Assembly: GCF_003686955.1 (NCBI RefSeq)
Contig: NZ_RCVM01000011.1
Location: 1 to 64,000, forward strand
Source of the DNA: Streptococcus hillyeri
Lineage (GTDB): Bacteria; Bacillota; Bacilli; Lactobacillales; Streptococcaceae
Direction: 5' to 3'
Length of the DNA stretch: 64,000 nt
The translations under genes and the position numbers were made by a program. Every line of letters starts with the position of its first letter. The first letter of the stretch is position 1. Of this stretch, positions 8,538 to 18,641 are shown piece by piece. The notes under the pieces are model-generated. The model was not told the origin of the DNA and ran no database searches. It saw only the letters and a list, made by a program, of their open reading frames with translations.

Positions 8538-10260
8538 AAAATCGAATCATTTCTCGACTCTTTTCATAAGAATTGACAAAGCGATCTGTTACGCCAGGCT
8601 CTACAATTTCTAGAGCATAAGAGATATCATCAAAAGCCTCTTTGTAATTAAAGTGCATTTGGAAGAGTTCCATTGTGCGATCATAGCTTTCTTGAACATT
8701 TTGATCAAAGCTACGGTAGCGATTTGAATACTGTAGTAACTGTTCAGTCAAAACAGCGTCTTGAACAACTTTATAAGTCACTTCTTCTAAATTAGCCATT
8801 GCTTTAGTAGAGACTTCCTTCATTTTATCAACCGTCATCATATCGACACGACCACGACTGAGTTCATCGCGAAGCGCTTCTAACTGCGAGCTTGCAGTGA
8901 AAAATTGGCTCATAAAATCTTGCGGAATTCCTGGAAGATTGCGTTTTTCCATAAAACGCTTAATGGTGTGAAGGCGATTGATATAGACTTCTAATTTATG
9001 ACGAGCATTGACTTCGCCTTTCTCAGTCCCTTTCAAGCTATCGTAAATAGCTAACTGTCCTTCTTCAACATCAGCAATCTTAGATTGTAACTTTTCCAAA
9101 ACCTTTTGCCATTCAGAAAATGGCTTTTCTTGCTCTGCCATGTTATCAAGTGCCGGTTGCAACTCTTCTTCCATATCAGACAAGTTTGAGCTATATATTC
9201 CTAACTTGTTACCAATGCTATCGCTGAAAATATAGCGTTGCGTTAGGCGATTAAGCTCATTAATTAGACTCGCATTGTTTCCTTTAACATGAGCCAAATA
9301 TTTTGGTAAGCGATTTGTTGCTTTAACGACTTCCTTATGTGCAGCGATTTCACGTTCGAAAAGATCGTAAAAGCCATTTAAGCGCTCTTGAATGTCTCGG
9401 CAACTTGTTTCAGCCTTAACCAATTCAAGATCTGCCAAATCATCAGAAGTGTCACTAATCGCTTCACGGATAGCTTGAAAACCAGTTTCAATATCGTCTT
9501 CAGCAAAATAATAATTTTCTTCTAATAAGCGACTGTAGCCCGTTTCTAAGTCTTCTAATTGGTCTGGGAAATCTTCCTCTAATTTTGTAACAATCGGTGG
9601 GATTTTCTCAGAAATTTGACCAAGAGCAATCGTGTGCTCTTCAGCTTTTTCTAAAATTTCTGCCGCTTCAACAGGGTCACCAGAAGAGTTAAGCGTCACA
9701 AACTGTGAAAATTCAGATTGAATATGAGTAAGTTGCTTGCTAATCTCTGGCATAGCTTTGCCATAATGATCAGCTTGGTTTGCAATTTCTGTTTGCAATT
9801 TTTCATACATATCCAAAGCGTAAGTCACTCGCGAACTGTTTTTTTCTTCTTGCTCTGCCAAAACTGCCAAAGCTTCGCGAATCGCTTTAATGTCTTCTTC
9901 AACAACATCCAATTGACTTTGAATACCTTTGATTTCATGCTTTGCCTTGATGAAATTAAAGGTATCATTTAGACTCTCAGCTTCAAAAATATGATTTTCA
10001 ATATCTGAGAAGGAATTTAGGGTTAAATCAACCCATTTTTGATTCCACTCTCGAAACGAGGTCTGGCTTTGTCCAATCAAGTGTAAGCTTTTAACATGCT
10101 CAATCTCTTCATTGACAGGTAACTCAAAAAGTTCTTGCTTTTTCTCTTCTAAACTTGCAATCAAGGCGTCATTTCTTTTTCTCACAACAACGCCAAACAA
10201 ATAGGCAATAATCACTAAAATAATTATTGCTACTATAAGTAGAACGATTCCGTTCGACAT
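8536..10260 (-). CDS. ezrA: septation ring formation regulator EzrA
   Basis: 574 residues. One N-terminal transmembrane helix (about 4-26) with the short end outside, then a long acidic, Gln/Glu-rich helical cytoplasmic region of coiled-coil/spectrin-like repeats, exactly the EzrA plan. EzrA binds FtsZ, limits Z-ring assembly at wrong sites and links the divisome to peptidoglycan synthesis. GGAGATCCCC precedes the start. A TGTTATAAT element in the gap after gyrB suggests its own promoter, though it follows gyrB as in other streptococci. Confidence 0.95.
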   Translation of the reverse strand: MSNGIVLLIVAIIILVIIAYLFGVVVRKRNDALIASLEEKKQELFELPVNEEIEHVKSLHLIGQSQTSFREWNQKWVDLTLNSFSDIENHIFEAESLNDTFNFIKAKHEIKGIQSQLDVVEEDIKAIREALAVLAEQEEKNSSRVTYALDMYEKLQTEIANQADHYGKAMPEISKQLTHIQSEFSQFVTLNSSGDPVEAAEILEKAEEHTIALGQISEKIPPIVTKLEEDFPDQLEDLETGYSRLLEENYYFAEDDIETGFQAIREAISDTSDDLADLELVKAETSCRDIQERLNGFYDLFEREIAAHKEVVKATNRLPKYLAHVKGNNASLINELNRLTQRYIFSDSIGNKLGIYSSNLSDMEEELQPALDNMAEQEKPFSEWQKVLEKLQSKIADVEEGQLAIYDSLKGTEKGEVNARHKLEVYINRLHTIKRFMEKRNLPGIPQDFMSQFFTASSQLEALRDELSRGRVDMMTVDKMKEVSTKAMANLEEVTYKVVQDAVLTEQLLQYSNRYRSFDQNVQESYDRTMELFQMHFNYKEAFDDISYALEIVEPGVTDRFVNSYEKSREMIRF

Positions 10261-10346
10261 GGGGATCTCCTTACATATTTTCTAAAAGGTCTATAACATT
10301 ACAATTATAACACAGCTATAGCCTCTTTTCAATCAGATGACCAAGT

Positions 10347-12299
10347 TTAAATGTCCAAAGTTGAATAAACTGCGTTTTCTTCAATAAATTCACGACGCGG
10401 TTCAACCTTATCCCCCATCAACATATCAAAGATTTTGTCTGCTTCAGCAGCATCATCAACTGATACACGCGCCATGAGACGACGTTCTGGATCCATTGTA
10501 GTTTCCCAAAGTTGATGATCATCCATTTCCCCAAGACCTTTATAGCGCTGAACTGTTGGTTTTGAACGCCCTACAGTATAACGCGCCAAAGCTTCTTGAA
10601 GTTGAGTTTCTTGATCTGCACCTGGTTGAATGTATTCTTTAATTTCAGACCCAACTTTAACCCCATAAATTGGTGGTTGGGCAATGTAAACATACCCTGC
10701 TTCTAAGACTGGACGCATAAAGCGGTAAATTAATGTCAATAAAAGGGTGCGAATATGGGCACCATCAACGTCGGCATCTGTCATGATAACCAATTTTTGA
10801 TAGCGAGCTTTTGACACATCAAAATCAGCACCAAATCCTGTTCCCATAGCTGTGAAAAGGCTACGAATTTCTTCATTAGCTAGGATTTTATCCATGGTAG
10901 CTTTCTCAACATTCAAGATTTTACCTCGAATTGGTAAGATTGCCTGATATTCACGGTTACGACCTGATTTTGCTGAACCACCCGCTGAGTCTCCCTCAAC
11001 GATGAAAAGTTCATTCATTTCAGCATTATTTGATGAACAATCCGCCAATTTACCTGGAAGATTTGAAATTTCAAGCCCTGATTTTTTACGGGTTACTTCA
11101 CGTGCACGCTTGGCTGCAATTCTAGCTTTAGAAGCCAAAATCCCCTTCTCAACGATTTTACGAGCTGTTTGAGGATTTTCCAAAAGGAAGCGTTGGAAGG
11201 CATCTGAAAAGAGGCGATTCGTAATTTTGACCACTTCAGAGTTTCCAAGTTTTGTTTTCGTTTGCCCTTCAAACTGTGGATTAGGGTGTTTGACAGAAAT
11301 AACTGCTGTTAGTCCCTCACGCACATCTTCACCCGTTAGATTATCATCCTTTTCTTTAAGGATGTTGTTGCTACGCGCATAATCATTAACGACACGGGTC
11401 AAAGCGGTGCGGAAACCTTGTTCATGGGTACCACCTTCATGCGTGTGAATATTATTGGCAAATGACATGACTGTCTCATGGTAACCTGTTGTGTATTGCA
11501 TGGCAACCTCAACAGAAATCCCATCCATTTCACCATCGGTGTAAATAGGGTGCTCAAAAATAACATCTTTATTCTCATTGATGTACTCAACGTAAGATGT
11601 AATCCCACCTTCATAGTGGAAGTCTTTTTTCTGTTCAAGCCCCTCACGTTTATCAGCAATTGAGATTTTCAATCCCTTGTTCAAGAAGGCTAACTCTTGA
11701 ATACGTTTTGCGAGTTTAGAGAAATCATATTCTGTTGTCTCTGTAAAAATGTCAGGGTCTGGTGTAAAGTGGACAGTCGTCCCTGTACGATCAGTTGTAC
11801 CAATCACTTCAAGGTCTGCAACCACTGCACCACGACGATATTCTTGGTAATGAATTTGACCATTTTTATGGACATGTACATCGAGTTGTGTCGAAAGGGC
11901 ATTTACAACCGAAGAACCTACTCCGTGCAAACCACCAGACACTTTATAGCCACCACCGCCAAATTTACCACCTGCGTGAAGAACCGTAAAGACAGTCTCC
12001 ACCGCTGGGCGACCAGTTTTTTCTTGGATATCGACAGGGATTCCACGTCCGTCGTCTACTACTGTGATTGAGTTATCTGGTTCGATGACCACATCGATCT
12101 GGCTAGCAAAACCTGCAAGTGCCTCATCGATAGAGTTATCAACGATTTCCCAAACCAAGTGATGGAGACCTTCCTTTGAAGTAGATCCGATATACATCCC
12201 TGGACGCATACGAACGGCTTCAAGACCTTCCAATACTTGGATTTGGCTGGCATCATACTCCTGCGCTAAAGCTTCTAAATTTTTATTTTCGTCAGTCAT
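10347..12299 (-). CDS. gyrB: DNA gyrase subunit B
   Basis: 650 residues, full length. The GHKL ATPase domain has [13 protein letters not shown] and DDGRGIP; a transducer domain follows; the C-terminal TOPRIM domain has EGDSAGG and the metal-binding DADVDGAHI. With GyrA it introduces negative supercoils using ATP. Its ATG (12297-12299) abuts the stop of the HAD gene with no gap, so it is translated from the HAD-gyrB message. The typical quinolone/aminocoumarin-relevant regions look ordinary. Confidence 0.98.
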   Translation of the reverse strand: MTDENKNLEALAQEYDASQIQVLEGLEAVRMRPGMYIGSTSKEGLHHLVWEIVDNSIDEALAGFASQIDVVIEPDNSITVVDDGRGIPVDIQEKTGRPAVETVFTVLHAGGKFGGGGYKVSGGLHGVGSSVVNALSTQLDVHVHKNGQIHYQEYRRGAVVADLEVIGTTDRTGTTVHFTPDPDIFTETTEYDFSKLAKRIQELAFLNKGLKISIADKREGLEQKKDFHYEGGITSYVEYINENKDVIFEHPIYTDGEMDGISVEVAMQYTTGYHETVMSFANNIHTHEGGTHEQGFRTALTRVVNDYARSNNILKEKDDNLTGEDVREGLTAVISVKHPNPQFEGQTKTKLGNSEVVKITNRLFSDAFQRFLLENPQTARKIVEKGILASKARIAAKRAREVTRKKSGLEISNLPGKLADCSSNNAEMNELFIVEGDSAGGSAKSGRNREYQAILPIRGKILNVEKATMDKILANEEIRSLFTAMGTGFGADFDVSKARYQKLVIMTDADVDGAHIRTLLLTLIYRFMRPVLEAGYVYIAQPPIYGVKVGSEIKEYIQPGADQETQLQEALARYTVGRSKPTVQRYKGLGEMDDHQLWETTMDPERRLMARVSVDDAAEADKIFDMLMGDKVEPRREFIEENAVYSTLDI

Positions 12300-12860
12300 T
12301 TAAGTCACTATCTCCATCAAGGATTTTTTATTATCAACGAGCAAGGTGTCAAAACCTGCAGCTCGTCCTGCTTGTCTATCAATCTCACGATCACCAATCA
12401 CAAGAGCCTTTTCAATATGATATTTGTCTTTCAAATAGAGCATACTCTCAGGATTTGGTTTACGGGCAAACCCATTGTTTGATGTCACCACTTCTGTGAA
12501 ATAGGGATAAAGCTCTGTGAGTTCTAGAATAGATAACACTTGCTTATTGCGATGTGATATCAAAAAATTGCGACCATCTTCAGCTACAATCTTGGCTAAA
12601 ATCTCACGAGCTCCTTCAAATAATACAGGATGTTTAAGGTATTCTGCTTCAAACAGTTTATACTCTTGTAAAAAGCTTTCTTCATTAGGAATAAAGAAAT
12701 CAATTGCCGCATTTGTTGATTCTTTCAATTTCATGTAGACATCATCATGCGACGCTTTTATGCCATAGTTTTCTAAACAGGCTACAAAAGCTTGCGTGGA
12801 AACTTCATAGTTATCAAGTAAAGTTCCACCTAAATCCCATATGTAATCGTGATAATTCAT
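12300..12860 (-). CDS. HAD-superfamily hydrolase-like protein
   Basis: 186 residues from MNYHDYIWD. HAD motifs: I at DLGGT (nucleophile Asp9), II at SHRNK, III Lys in the RKPNPESM region, IV at GDREID. The second Asp of the usual DxDxT motif is Gly11, so the general acid/base is missing at its normal place. The upstream in-frame ATG (12869) overlaps the TATAAT box, so 12860 is chosen, only 7 nt after the -10. It is the promoter-proximal gene of the HAD-gyrB unit, a streptococcal arrangement. Substrate unknown. Confidence 0.85.
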   Translation of the reverse strand: MNYHDYIWDLGGTLLDNYEVSTQAFVACLENYGIKASHDDVYMKLKESTNAAIDFFIPNEESFLQEYKLFEAEYLKHPVLFEGAREILAKIVAEDGRNFLISHRNKQVLSILELTELYPYFTEVVTSNNGFARKPNPESMLYLKDKYHIEKALVIGDREIDRQAGRAAGFDTLLVDNKKSLMEIVT

Positions 12861-12867
12861 ACCCTTC

Positions 12868-12873
12868 ATTATA
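12868..12873 (-). promoter_or_regulatory. -10 box of HAD-gyrB operon
   Basis: TATAAT on the minus strand 7 nt before the ATG; a weak CTGTCA -35 lies 18 nt upstream. Confidence 0.6.
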
Positions 12874-12904
12874 TCATATTTCTTTCATTTTTGACAGAAA
12901 GAGG

Positions 12905-12913
12905 TAAGAACAG
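12905..12913. repeat. target site duplication, left copy
   Basis: TAAGAACAG, repeated exactly at 14182-14190 on the other side of the insertion sequence. Confidence 0.9.
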
Positions 12914-14181
12914 CACGACAAACGCATGAAATCTTCTATTTCCATTTTGCAAGTGTTGAAAGTTTTTTGCCCTAAAGCAATTGTTTTAAATACTTGTCAA
13001 AGGACAGACTTAGGGCATATTTCTTACGACGCAGACTCATCTTCTTTCCAAAATCTAACTGTTTTAATACCGCTAAACAGAATTTATCCATGACATTTAA
13101 ATTAAATGCGAGTTGTTTATTCAAAGTCTTATTGGCATCTTCACGAAAAACAACATCTAGTAGCCAGTGCATGCTCTCTATCTGCCAATGCCCCCTTACA
13201 TAATCACACAACTCTTTAGCGCTAACCTGACAACTTAAAATAAAGTAGCGGGTTTCTTCGCTCTCTTGACCATTCTTTGTTATCTGAATACGCGCCCGTC
13301 CAATGCTTTGGATATGTCCCCAATCGGGATGCTCTTGACGTATCCACTCTGTATCAGTAATGACTTCATACTGTCTCAATTCAATCTGACCGTGCGCTTT
13401 CTCAAGCGTTTCATAGCTATCGTCAAAGTTCTGAGAGAGTTCAAAATAGGGACGAATACCTTCTAAAAGGCTCTTTTGATTCTCTTTGACTGCTAGACAA
13501 TAATCTGCTTTCTTCATGATAATCTTATCCGCAATATCCTTTTGTGTGCCCATAGCGTCAATACTAATCATGCACCCTTTTACTGAAATCATGTCTAATA
13601 ATCGTGGAATCGCTGTAATCTCATTGCTTTTTTCATCACTCGCTACCTGGCCATACGAAATCCCTAAATCTGTCGCATAGGCTGAGACAATATGTAGGGC
13701 TTTTTGAGTTTGACTGGCATTACCACGGATAGTCTTCCCGTCAATGGCTACTAAACGTTTTGAAAGTTGTGGTAAGGTTTTAGCTGATGAGTCACATGGT
13801 TCAAGAAGAGAAGTCCATATCTGTGTGAGTTCTACAAGAACTTGTGAATCTAAAGTCGCAAAAACACGTTGTAGAGTGTCATGAGAGGGAATGCCATTTT
13901 CTAATTTGAGAACGGTGCGTAAGGATTTCTCATAGGCAATACCAAACTCCTCTATCTCATCCCAGTGTTCTGCGCCTGATAAGCGAGCAAAGAAGATCAA
14001 AAGAACGATATCTGACAATAAGTGTTTGACTTTCCATGGCTCACGATCATCTCTCACAGTAACCAAGAAATTTAAAAGGTCTTCCATAACAAAATCCTCC
14101 ACTTTTATTATAGCGGAGAATGTTGAGTTAATTTATGAAAGTCTTTTTTGTAAGCCATATTTTCTTCATGCGTTTGTCGTG
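12914..14181 (-). mobile_element. ISAs1-family insertion sequence (IS1548-like)
   Basis: 1268 bp bounded by perfect 17-bp terminal inverted repeats (12914-12930 and 14165-14181) and a 9-bp direct repeat. It encodes one intact transposase. Size, single gene and long TSD fit the ISAs1 family, to which IS1548 of Streptococcus agalactiae belongs. The closeness to IS1548 itself is a guess. Confidence 0.9.
12972..14087 (-). CDS. ISAs1-family DDE transposase
   Basis: 371 residues from the ATG at 14087, which has GGAGGATTTTGTT upstream; a GTG five codons earlier is less likely. The N-terminal domain (about 1-90, including DREPWKVKH and the FARLSGAEHWDEIEEFG segment) and the core with AIDGKTIRG (first catalytic Asp), SIDAMGTQ and HWQIESMHWLLD (last catalytic Glu) match the H-repeat/ISAs1 transposases. 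The frame is intact from end to end, so the element may still be active. Confidence 0.92.
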   Translation of the reverse strand: MEDLLNFLVTVRDDREPWKVKHLLSDIVLLIFFARLSGAEHWDEIEEFGIAYEKSLRTVLKLENGIPSHDTLQRVFATLDSQVLVELTQIWTSLLEPCDSSAKTLPQLSKRLVAIDGKTIRGNASQTQKALHIVSAYATDLGISYGQVASDEKSNEITAIPRLLDMISVKGCMISIDAMGTQKDIADKIIMKKADYCLAVKENQKSLLEGIRPYFELSQNFDDSYETLEKAHGQIELRQYEVITDTEWIRQEHPDWGHIQSIGRARIQITKNGQESEETRYFILSCQVSAKELCDYVRGHWQIESMHWLLDVVFREDANKTLNKQLAFNLNVMDKFCLAVLKQLDFGKKMSLRRKKYALSLSFDKYLKQLL

Positions 14182-14190
14182 TAAGAACAG
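14182..14190. repeat. target site duplication, right copy
   Basis: TAAGAACAG, identical to 12905-12913. Confidence 0.9.
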
Positions 14191-14239
14191 GAATTGATTT
14201 ATCAAAAAAATCAATTTCCTTATCTTACCTCTGTCGTGT
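14191..14239. repeat. right part of a long hairpin split by the insertion sequence
   Basis: Contains GGAATTGATT pairing with AATCAATTTCC across a short loop; CTTACCTC (about 14224-14231) pairs with GAGGTAAG at 12901-12908 on the far side of the element. Before insertion this was one hairpin of about 25 imperfect base pairs between rodA and the HAD gene. Confidence 0.6.
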
Positions 14240-14267
14240 TTTACAGTATTTAATTGTAACCTCAATC

Positions 14268-15437
14268 CTATCTATTCAGGTTATTATGATAAGCCATGGA
14301 CAAAATCAGTCCAACGCCAATCAAATTAGAGATTAGAGAGGATCCCCCTTGAGAAATAAAAGGCAGCGGAATACCTGTCAGTGGTAAAATCCCTAGCGCT
14401 GCTCCAACATTTTCAAAAACATGGAACAAAATCATCATGATAAAGCCGACCGCAATCACCGTATAAAAACGGTTATTGGACTCCAAGGTAATGCGCAACA
14501 TCCTGTAAAAGAGCCACAGGTAACAGCCTAAAACCAAAGCTGAGCCAATGAACCCAAAATTCTCACCAATAACGGTAAAAATCATGTCACTCTCACGAAC
14601 AGGAACCGACAGTTCTGCAACATTGAACCCTTTCCCAAATAAACCACCACTACCTATCGAAATTAATCCCTGCGTTTGCTGATAGGCAATTCCTGTAGCA
14701 TAAGCAAAAGGATCCAGCCAGGCAGAAATACGATTGATCTGATAGGTGTCCATTCCCATATGAAAGAGCCACTCACGACCTTGCTCCCAAGAAAAGAGAG
14801 CAATAAAAGCGGCGATGAGGAGAAAGACAGAAAGAATAATGGGCAATAAAATTTTCCATGAGACACCAGATAACACCGTAACCCCTGCTAAAATAGCAAT
14901 AAAGACAAGGGCTGTCCCCAAATCTTTCTGAGCTGCCAAGAGAGCTAGGACTGGCAAGGTTATCAAGACATATAATCCTAATAATTTCCAATCTTCTACC
15001 AACTCTTTTGATTTCCTTTTTTTCTGAAATGTAACGGTTACTCTTGCCAAAGCTAAAATGTAGGCAATTTTCATAAATTCAGATGGCTGATAAAGTGTGA
15101 TATTATTGATTGTCACCCAGTTTTTAGCACCTGTAGCTGCATAGAGGCTAGGACTATAGAAGAACAAGGGTAAAAACATGGTCCCAAGTCCCAAGATGTA
15201 AAACCAAGGCGTTGCCTTCCATAAGAATTTTGTGTTAAAAAACATCACTACAAAAGCTGATAAGATTCCCAATAGCAACCACAGTCCTTGCAAGAGGAGA
15301 ACATTTCCCAAACGATCAGGATAATCTGCCAATGTCGCAACATAGACCGACAAAAATCCCATAACTAACAGAAAAAAAACAGGTAGCAATAGAGAATAAT
15401 CAACCCGCTGCTCCCAAGTTTTTAAATGCTTTACCAT
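14268..15437 (-). CDS. rodA: rod-shape/elongation SEDS glycosyltransferase RodA
   Basis: 389 residues from the ATG at 15437, with GAGGGATCTT upstream; the GTG at 15449 would add four residues. About ten transmembrane helices and the SEDS signatures (LAAQKDLGTALVF, and GIPLPFISQGGSSL near the end). RodA polymerises lipid II into glycan strands with a partner class B PBP during peripheral growth. FtsW is the alternative paralogue, but position beside HAD-gyrB-ezrA matches rodA in pneumococcus. The IS-split hairpin lies just downstream. Confidence 0.9.
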   Translation of the reverse strand: MVKHLKTWEQRVDYSLLLPVFFLLVMGFLSVYVATLADYPDRLGNVLLLQGLWLLLGILSAFVVMFFNTKFLWKATPWFYILGLGTMFLPLFFYSPSLYAATGAKNWVTINNITLYQPSEFMKIAYILALARVTVTFQKKRKSKELVEDWKLLGLYVLITLPVLALLAAQKDLGTALVFIAILAGVTVLSGVSWKILLPIILSVFLLIAAFIALFSWEQGREWLFHMGMDTYQINRISAWLDPFAYATGIAYQQTQGLISIGSGGLFGKGFNVAELSVPVRESDMIFTVIGENFGFIGSALVLGCYLWLFYRMLRITLESNNRFYTVIAVGFIMMILFHVFENVGAALGILPLTGIPLPFISQGGSSLISNLIGVGLILSMAYHNNLNR

Positions 15438-15496
15438 AAGATCCCTCACCTACCAAACTATCCTAAATTAAATGTCTATCCATTATAGCATGATTA

Positions 15497-16720
15497 TCAC
15501 TCAAGCACTACCACTTTTTGACTGGTATAAATACTGTGTTTTCGATTAACGCTATAGGAGAAAGCTACAGCAACCAAAAAGAAAGGAGTGTTTTCAAAGC
15601 CAAAAAACTCACCACCAATAAAAATAGGAGCTAAGATGGTGTTTGTTGCAGAAGCAAAAACAGCAATATAGCCACTAGCTGCCACAATTTCTAAAGGCAA
15701 CTGAAAAACGCCTGCTAAAACAACGCCTAGTGATGCCCCAATAGAAAAGAGCGGCATCACTTCTCCCCCTTGAAAACCAAGAGACAGCGTCAACACGGTT
15801 AACATAATTTTCAACAGCCAATCATAGCTGGTAATAGTTCCACCAGAAAAAGAGGCCTCAATCAAATTTGTCCCAAGACCAGAATAACGCCCCTCATGGC
15901 ACAAAAATAGCATAAGAGACAATAAGATACCAACACAAAAGATGCGATGATAAGGATTTTTAACCAGCTCTGCCATTTTTTCCTTCGTCCAAGATAAGCT
16001 AGCCGCAAAACCATTACCTACTAGACCAAAGATAAGTCCTGCTACTGCTAATTTCACAAAGGTCAGAAAATCTAATCTTAAATCACTTTCAATCAAATGA
16101 GTGAATTTTTCCAACCCTAGGCTATTAGAGGTCCACGCAGCCGTAAAAGAAGCAAGGATTGTAGGTAATACAAATCTTACACGGAGTTGCTCTATCACTA
16201 ACACTTCTAAAGCAAAAAAGAGTGCCGCCATCGGTGTTTGAAATAGTCCTGCAAAACCCGCTGCCATTCCCATGGTTAAAAATAATGGCGAACTTTTTTC
16301 AAAAACTATATAACGAGAAAAGAAATGTGAAATGGTAGCCCCAATCTGTACCGCAACACCTTCACGACCTGCAGACCCACCAAATAAATGCGTTAGCCAT
16401 GTTGTGACGACAATCAGCGGAACTAAAATCAAGGGAATTTGCTCGTCTTTTCCTTGACCCACTTCAAAAATAAGAGCCATCCCTCTCTTGGCTTGCCCGC
16501 CAAATGTTCGATAGAGAAAAACAATCAATAAGCCTGAAATCCCTAAAAACGGAATCAGATAGAAAAAATGCTCTGTCCGAATTTCTGAAATGAGGAGCAA
16601 ACCTTTCCCAAAAATCGTATCAATGACACCAACAAGAACTCCTATAAAGAGAGCAAGTAAACAGGTCAAAAATGTCTCTTTTAACGTTAAATCATTGCCG
16701 TCTTTTATTCCTTTTAACAC
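15497..16720 (-). CDS. CLC-type antiporter of the fluoride (CLC-F) branch
   Basis: 407 residues, about ten membrane helices. The canonical anion-site GSGIP is absent; the aligned position reads RGMALIFEVGQG with Met81, and the gating glutamate is Glu120 in GREGVAVQIG. Met in place of Ser and this spacing are the marks of CLC-F fluoride/proton antiporters. Further CLC segments GLFQTPMAALFFALEVL and FQGGEVMPLFSIGASLG are present. It overlaps the chorismate mutase gene by 7 nt, so the two are translationally coupled. In S. mutans CLC-F genes follow a chorismate mutase gene, and pneumococcus has crcB fluoride channels at this position, supporting fluoride export. No C-terminal regulatory domain. 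Confidence 0.8.
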   Translation of the reverse strand: MLKGIKDGNDLTLKETFLTCLLALFIGVLVGVIDTIFGKGLLLISEIRTEHFFYLIPFLGISGLLIVFLYRTFGGQAKRGMALIFEVGQGKDEQIPLILVPLIVVTTWLTHLFGGSAGREGVAVQIGATISHFFSRYIVFEKSSPLFLTMGMAAGFAGLFQTPMAALFFALEVLVIEQLRVRFVLPTILASFTAAWTSNSLGLEKFTHLIESDLRLDFLTFVKLAVAGLIFGLVGNGFAASLSWTKEKMAELVKNPYHRIFCVGILLSLMLFLCHEGRYSGLGTNLIEASFSGGTITSYDWLLKIMLTVLTLSLGFQGGEVMPLFSIGASLGVVLAGVFQLPLEIVAASGYIAVFASATNTILAPIFIGGEFFGFENTPFFLVAVAFSYSVNRKHSIYTSQKVVVLE

Positions 16721-16992
16721 TCTTTGACCCCTAATTGACGACTTTGATATGCCCTAGAATGTTTCATCATATCAGAAAAGGTTGCCACAATCGCCTCTTC
16801 AAAGTCTTTATTTGCAACTTGGCGCGCAACCTTATCTAAGACCATTTGTTCACGAGAAGTGTCTAAAACAGCCTTTCCTGTCGCCCTTTTATAAGCTGTC
16901 ACTTGATTGACGAGGCCCATGCGTTCTTCTAACAAGGCAATAAGCTGCGCATCAATTTTGTCAATATCTTGACGAATAAGGTTTAAATCCAT
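16714..16992 (-). CDS. chorismate mutase, AroQ type
   Basis: 92 residues, all-helical monofunctional AroQ domain: LIRQDIDKIDAQLIALLEERM with the substrate-binding Arg of helix 1, Lys in YKRATGKAV, and R/E residues of the DTSREQMVLDKV helix. Converts chorismate to prephenate for phenylalanine and tyrosine synthesis. Placed between two CLC genes and downstream of flavodoxin; the flavodoxin-chorismate mutase-fluoride exporter neighbourhood is a conserved streptococcal arrangement. Its 3' end overlaps the CLC-F start. Confidence 0.9.
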   Translation of the reverse strand: MDLNLIRQDIDKIDAQLIALLEERMGLVNQVTAYKRATGKAVLDTSREQMVLDKVARQVANKDFEEAIVATFSDMMKHSRAYQSRQLGVKEC

Positions 16993-17051
16993 GTGTTATC
17001 TCCTATTCTCTACAGGCAATTGCAGAGCATTCCTTTCTTTAACTATGATGA

Positions 17052-18587
17052 TTAGTGAAACAGGGCTTGATTGACCAAATGAATATCACTTTCATTGACA
17101 ACAAGATAAATGGTCGCTCCTGCTTGTAACATTGTTTTTCCAGTGACAACTTCACTCTTACCATGAACAACTTGTGTCGTAATGAGAACATCTGCTGGCA
17201 ACTCCAACTCCGAAACACGTTGACCGACCAATTGCTCAGTGACAGGTAATTCGATCATCGTTGGTTCATTATTTTCCAGATGACTCACTGGTACCATTTT
17301 AGCTAACATGGCCTCGTAAATTGGTTCGCCGCCCAGTAAATCCATGGTTAGGTAGGATACCAAAACAACAATGCCAATCGTCATCAATTGAGACAAATCT
17401 CCCACCATCTCAGTAACCAAAATCATCGCTGTCAGCGGAGCCTTAGACACCGCACCAAAATAACCAGCCATACCCAAAATGATAAAAATCGTCACCTGAC
17501 TTGCCTGCGCTAGCCCCATTGTTTCCAATAAAAGGCCAAAAATATAGCCAGATAAAGAACCGAGAGCTAACAGTGGCAAGAAAATCCCACCAGGAAGACC
17601 ACTTCCATAGGCAATCATGCTCCAGACAAAGCGAATCGCTAAGAACAAAATAGCTGTGCCAAGTAGCATGCCACTATCAGGCAAGTGTAAGATGAGATGG
17701 TGTCCACCGCCCAATAATTCTAATGAAAAGTAGCCAACAGGAAAGGTTAGAAGCAATGCAAAAATACCATAAAAATGCGCTGGAATCTTAAACATCTTTC
17801 CAAGTGCATCGTAAACTTTACCAACACGAAGCACCACCCATTCATAGCCATACCCTAAAAGACCTAAGAAAATCCCCATAGGAACAAGGAGTAAGTATTG
17901 ACTAAGCTGCAAAACTTCAAAACCGTCAGGCATATGAAGGACTGGCGTCAATCCAAAAATATTTAGCGAAATGATATTGGCTACCAAACTCGCAACTAAA
18001 GCAGTTATCCAAACCAGTCGTGAAAAATGGTGATAAACTTCTTCAACAATAAATAGCAGCCCTGCTATGGGTGCATTGAAGGCTGCTGAAAGCCCCGCTG
18101 CCGCACCACTTGCAATTAAAATCCTTTTTTCTTTGGGCGTCACCTTAAGAGACTCTGCTAGTCCTTTGGCAGTAACCGCCCCCAACTGGATACTAGGACC
18201 TTCACGCCCCAGCATCAAGCCCATGGAAATCGCAAGACTGCCACCGACAAATTTTTTCCAAAGGACTGACCACCAGGAAACACGTAACCTTCCCATCAGT
18301 TCTCCCTCAACATGAGGAATCCCAGAACCTTTAATATCTGAATCGGATTTCACTAATAGACCTACTAAAATGATTAGCACTAGGCTAATCCCTACCCCCC
18401 CAATAAGATAGGATGGTTGGTTACTTGCATGCGCATAAGCTTTCAAGGTCCAATCTGTTAGAATACCGATAATAAGACGAAAAAGACTGACAACAACTCC
18501 CGCTAGAACACCCACTAAGCAGCCTCTCCAAACCGCTACCAGAAGATGTTGCGATGACAAACGAAATTCTTTTTGATGTGTTTTCAT
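17052..18587 (-). CDS. CLC chloride channel/antiporter with C-terminal RCK_C domain
   Basis: 511 residues from ATG 18587 (a TTG at 18599 is also possible; neither has a good ribosome site). Canonical CLC anion-binding motifs: GSGIP at 87-91 and GREGP at 127-131 with gating Glu129. A later GSGLPGGIFLP segment is present. The last ~75 residues form a TrkA-C/RCK_C-like regulatory domain. Likely a Cl-/H+ antiporter in the cytoplasmic membrane. It differs clearly from the neighbouring fluoride-type CLC, so the locus carries one of each class. Confidence 0.88.
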   Translation of the reverse strand: MKTHQKEFRLSSQHLLVAVWRGCLVGVLAGVVVSLFRLIIGILTDWTLKAYAHASNQPSYLIGGVGISLVLIILVGLLVKSDSDIKGSGIPHVEGELMGRLRVSWWSVLWKKFVGGSLAISMGLMLGREGPSIQLGAVTAKGLAESLKVTPKEKRILIASGAAAGLSAAFNAPIAGLLFIVEEVYHHFSRLVWITALVASLVANIISLNIFGLTPVLHMPDGFEVLQLSQYLLLVPMGIFLGLLGYGYEWVVLRVGKVYDALGKMFKIPAHFYGIFALLLTFPVGYFSLELLGGGHHLILHLPDSGMLLGTAILFLAIRFVWSMIAYGSGLPGGIFLPLLALGSLSGYIFGLLLETMGLAQASQVTIFIILGMAGYFGAVSKAPLTAMILVTEMVGDLSQLMTIGIVVLVSYLTMDLLGGEPIYEAMLAKMVPVSHLENNEPTMIELPVTEQLVGQRVSELELPADVLITTQVVHGKSEVVTGKTMLQAGATIYLVVNESDIHLVNQALFH

Positions 18588-18641
18588 AATAAGTTTCAAT
18601 AGTACATAAAGAAGGTTAGAGTGACCCCCAACCTTAATCTC

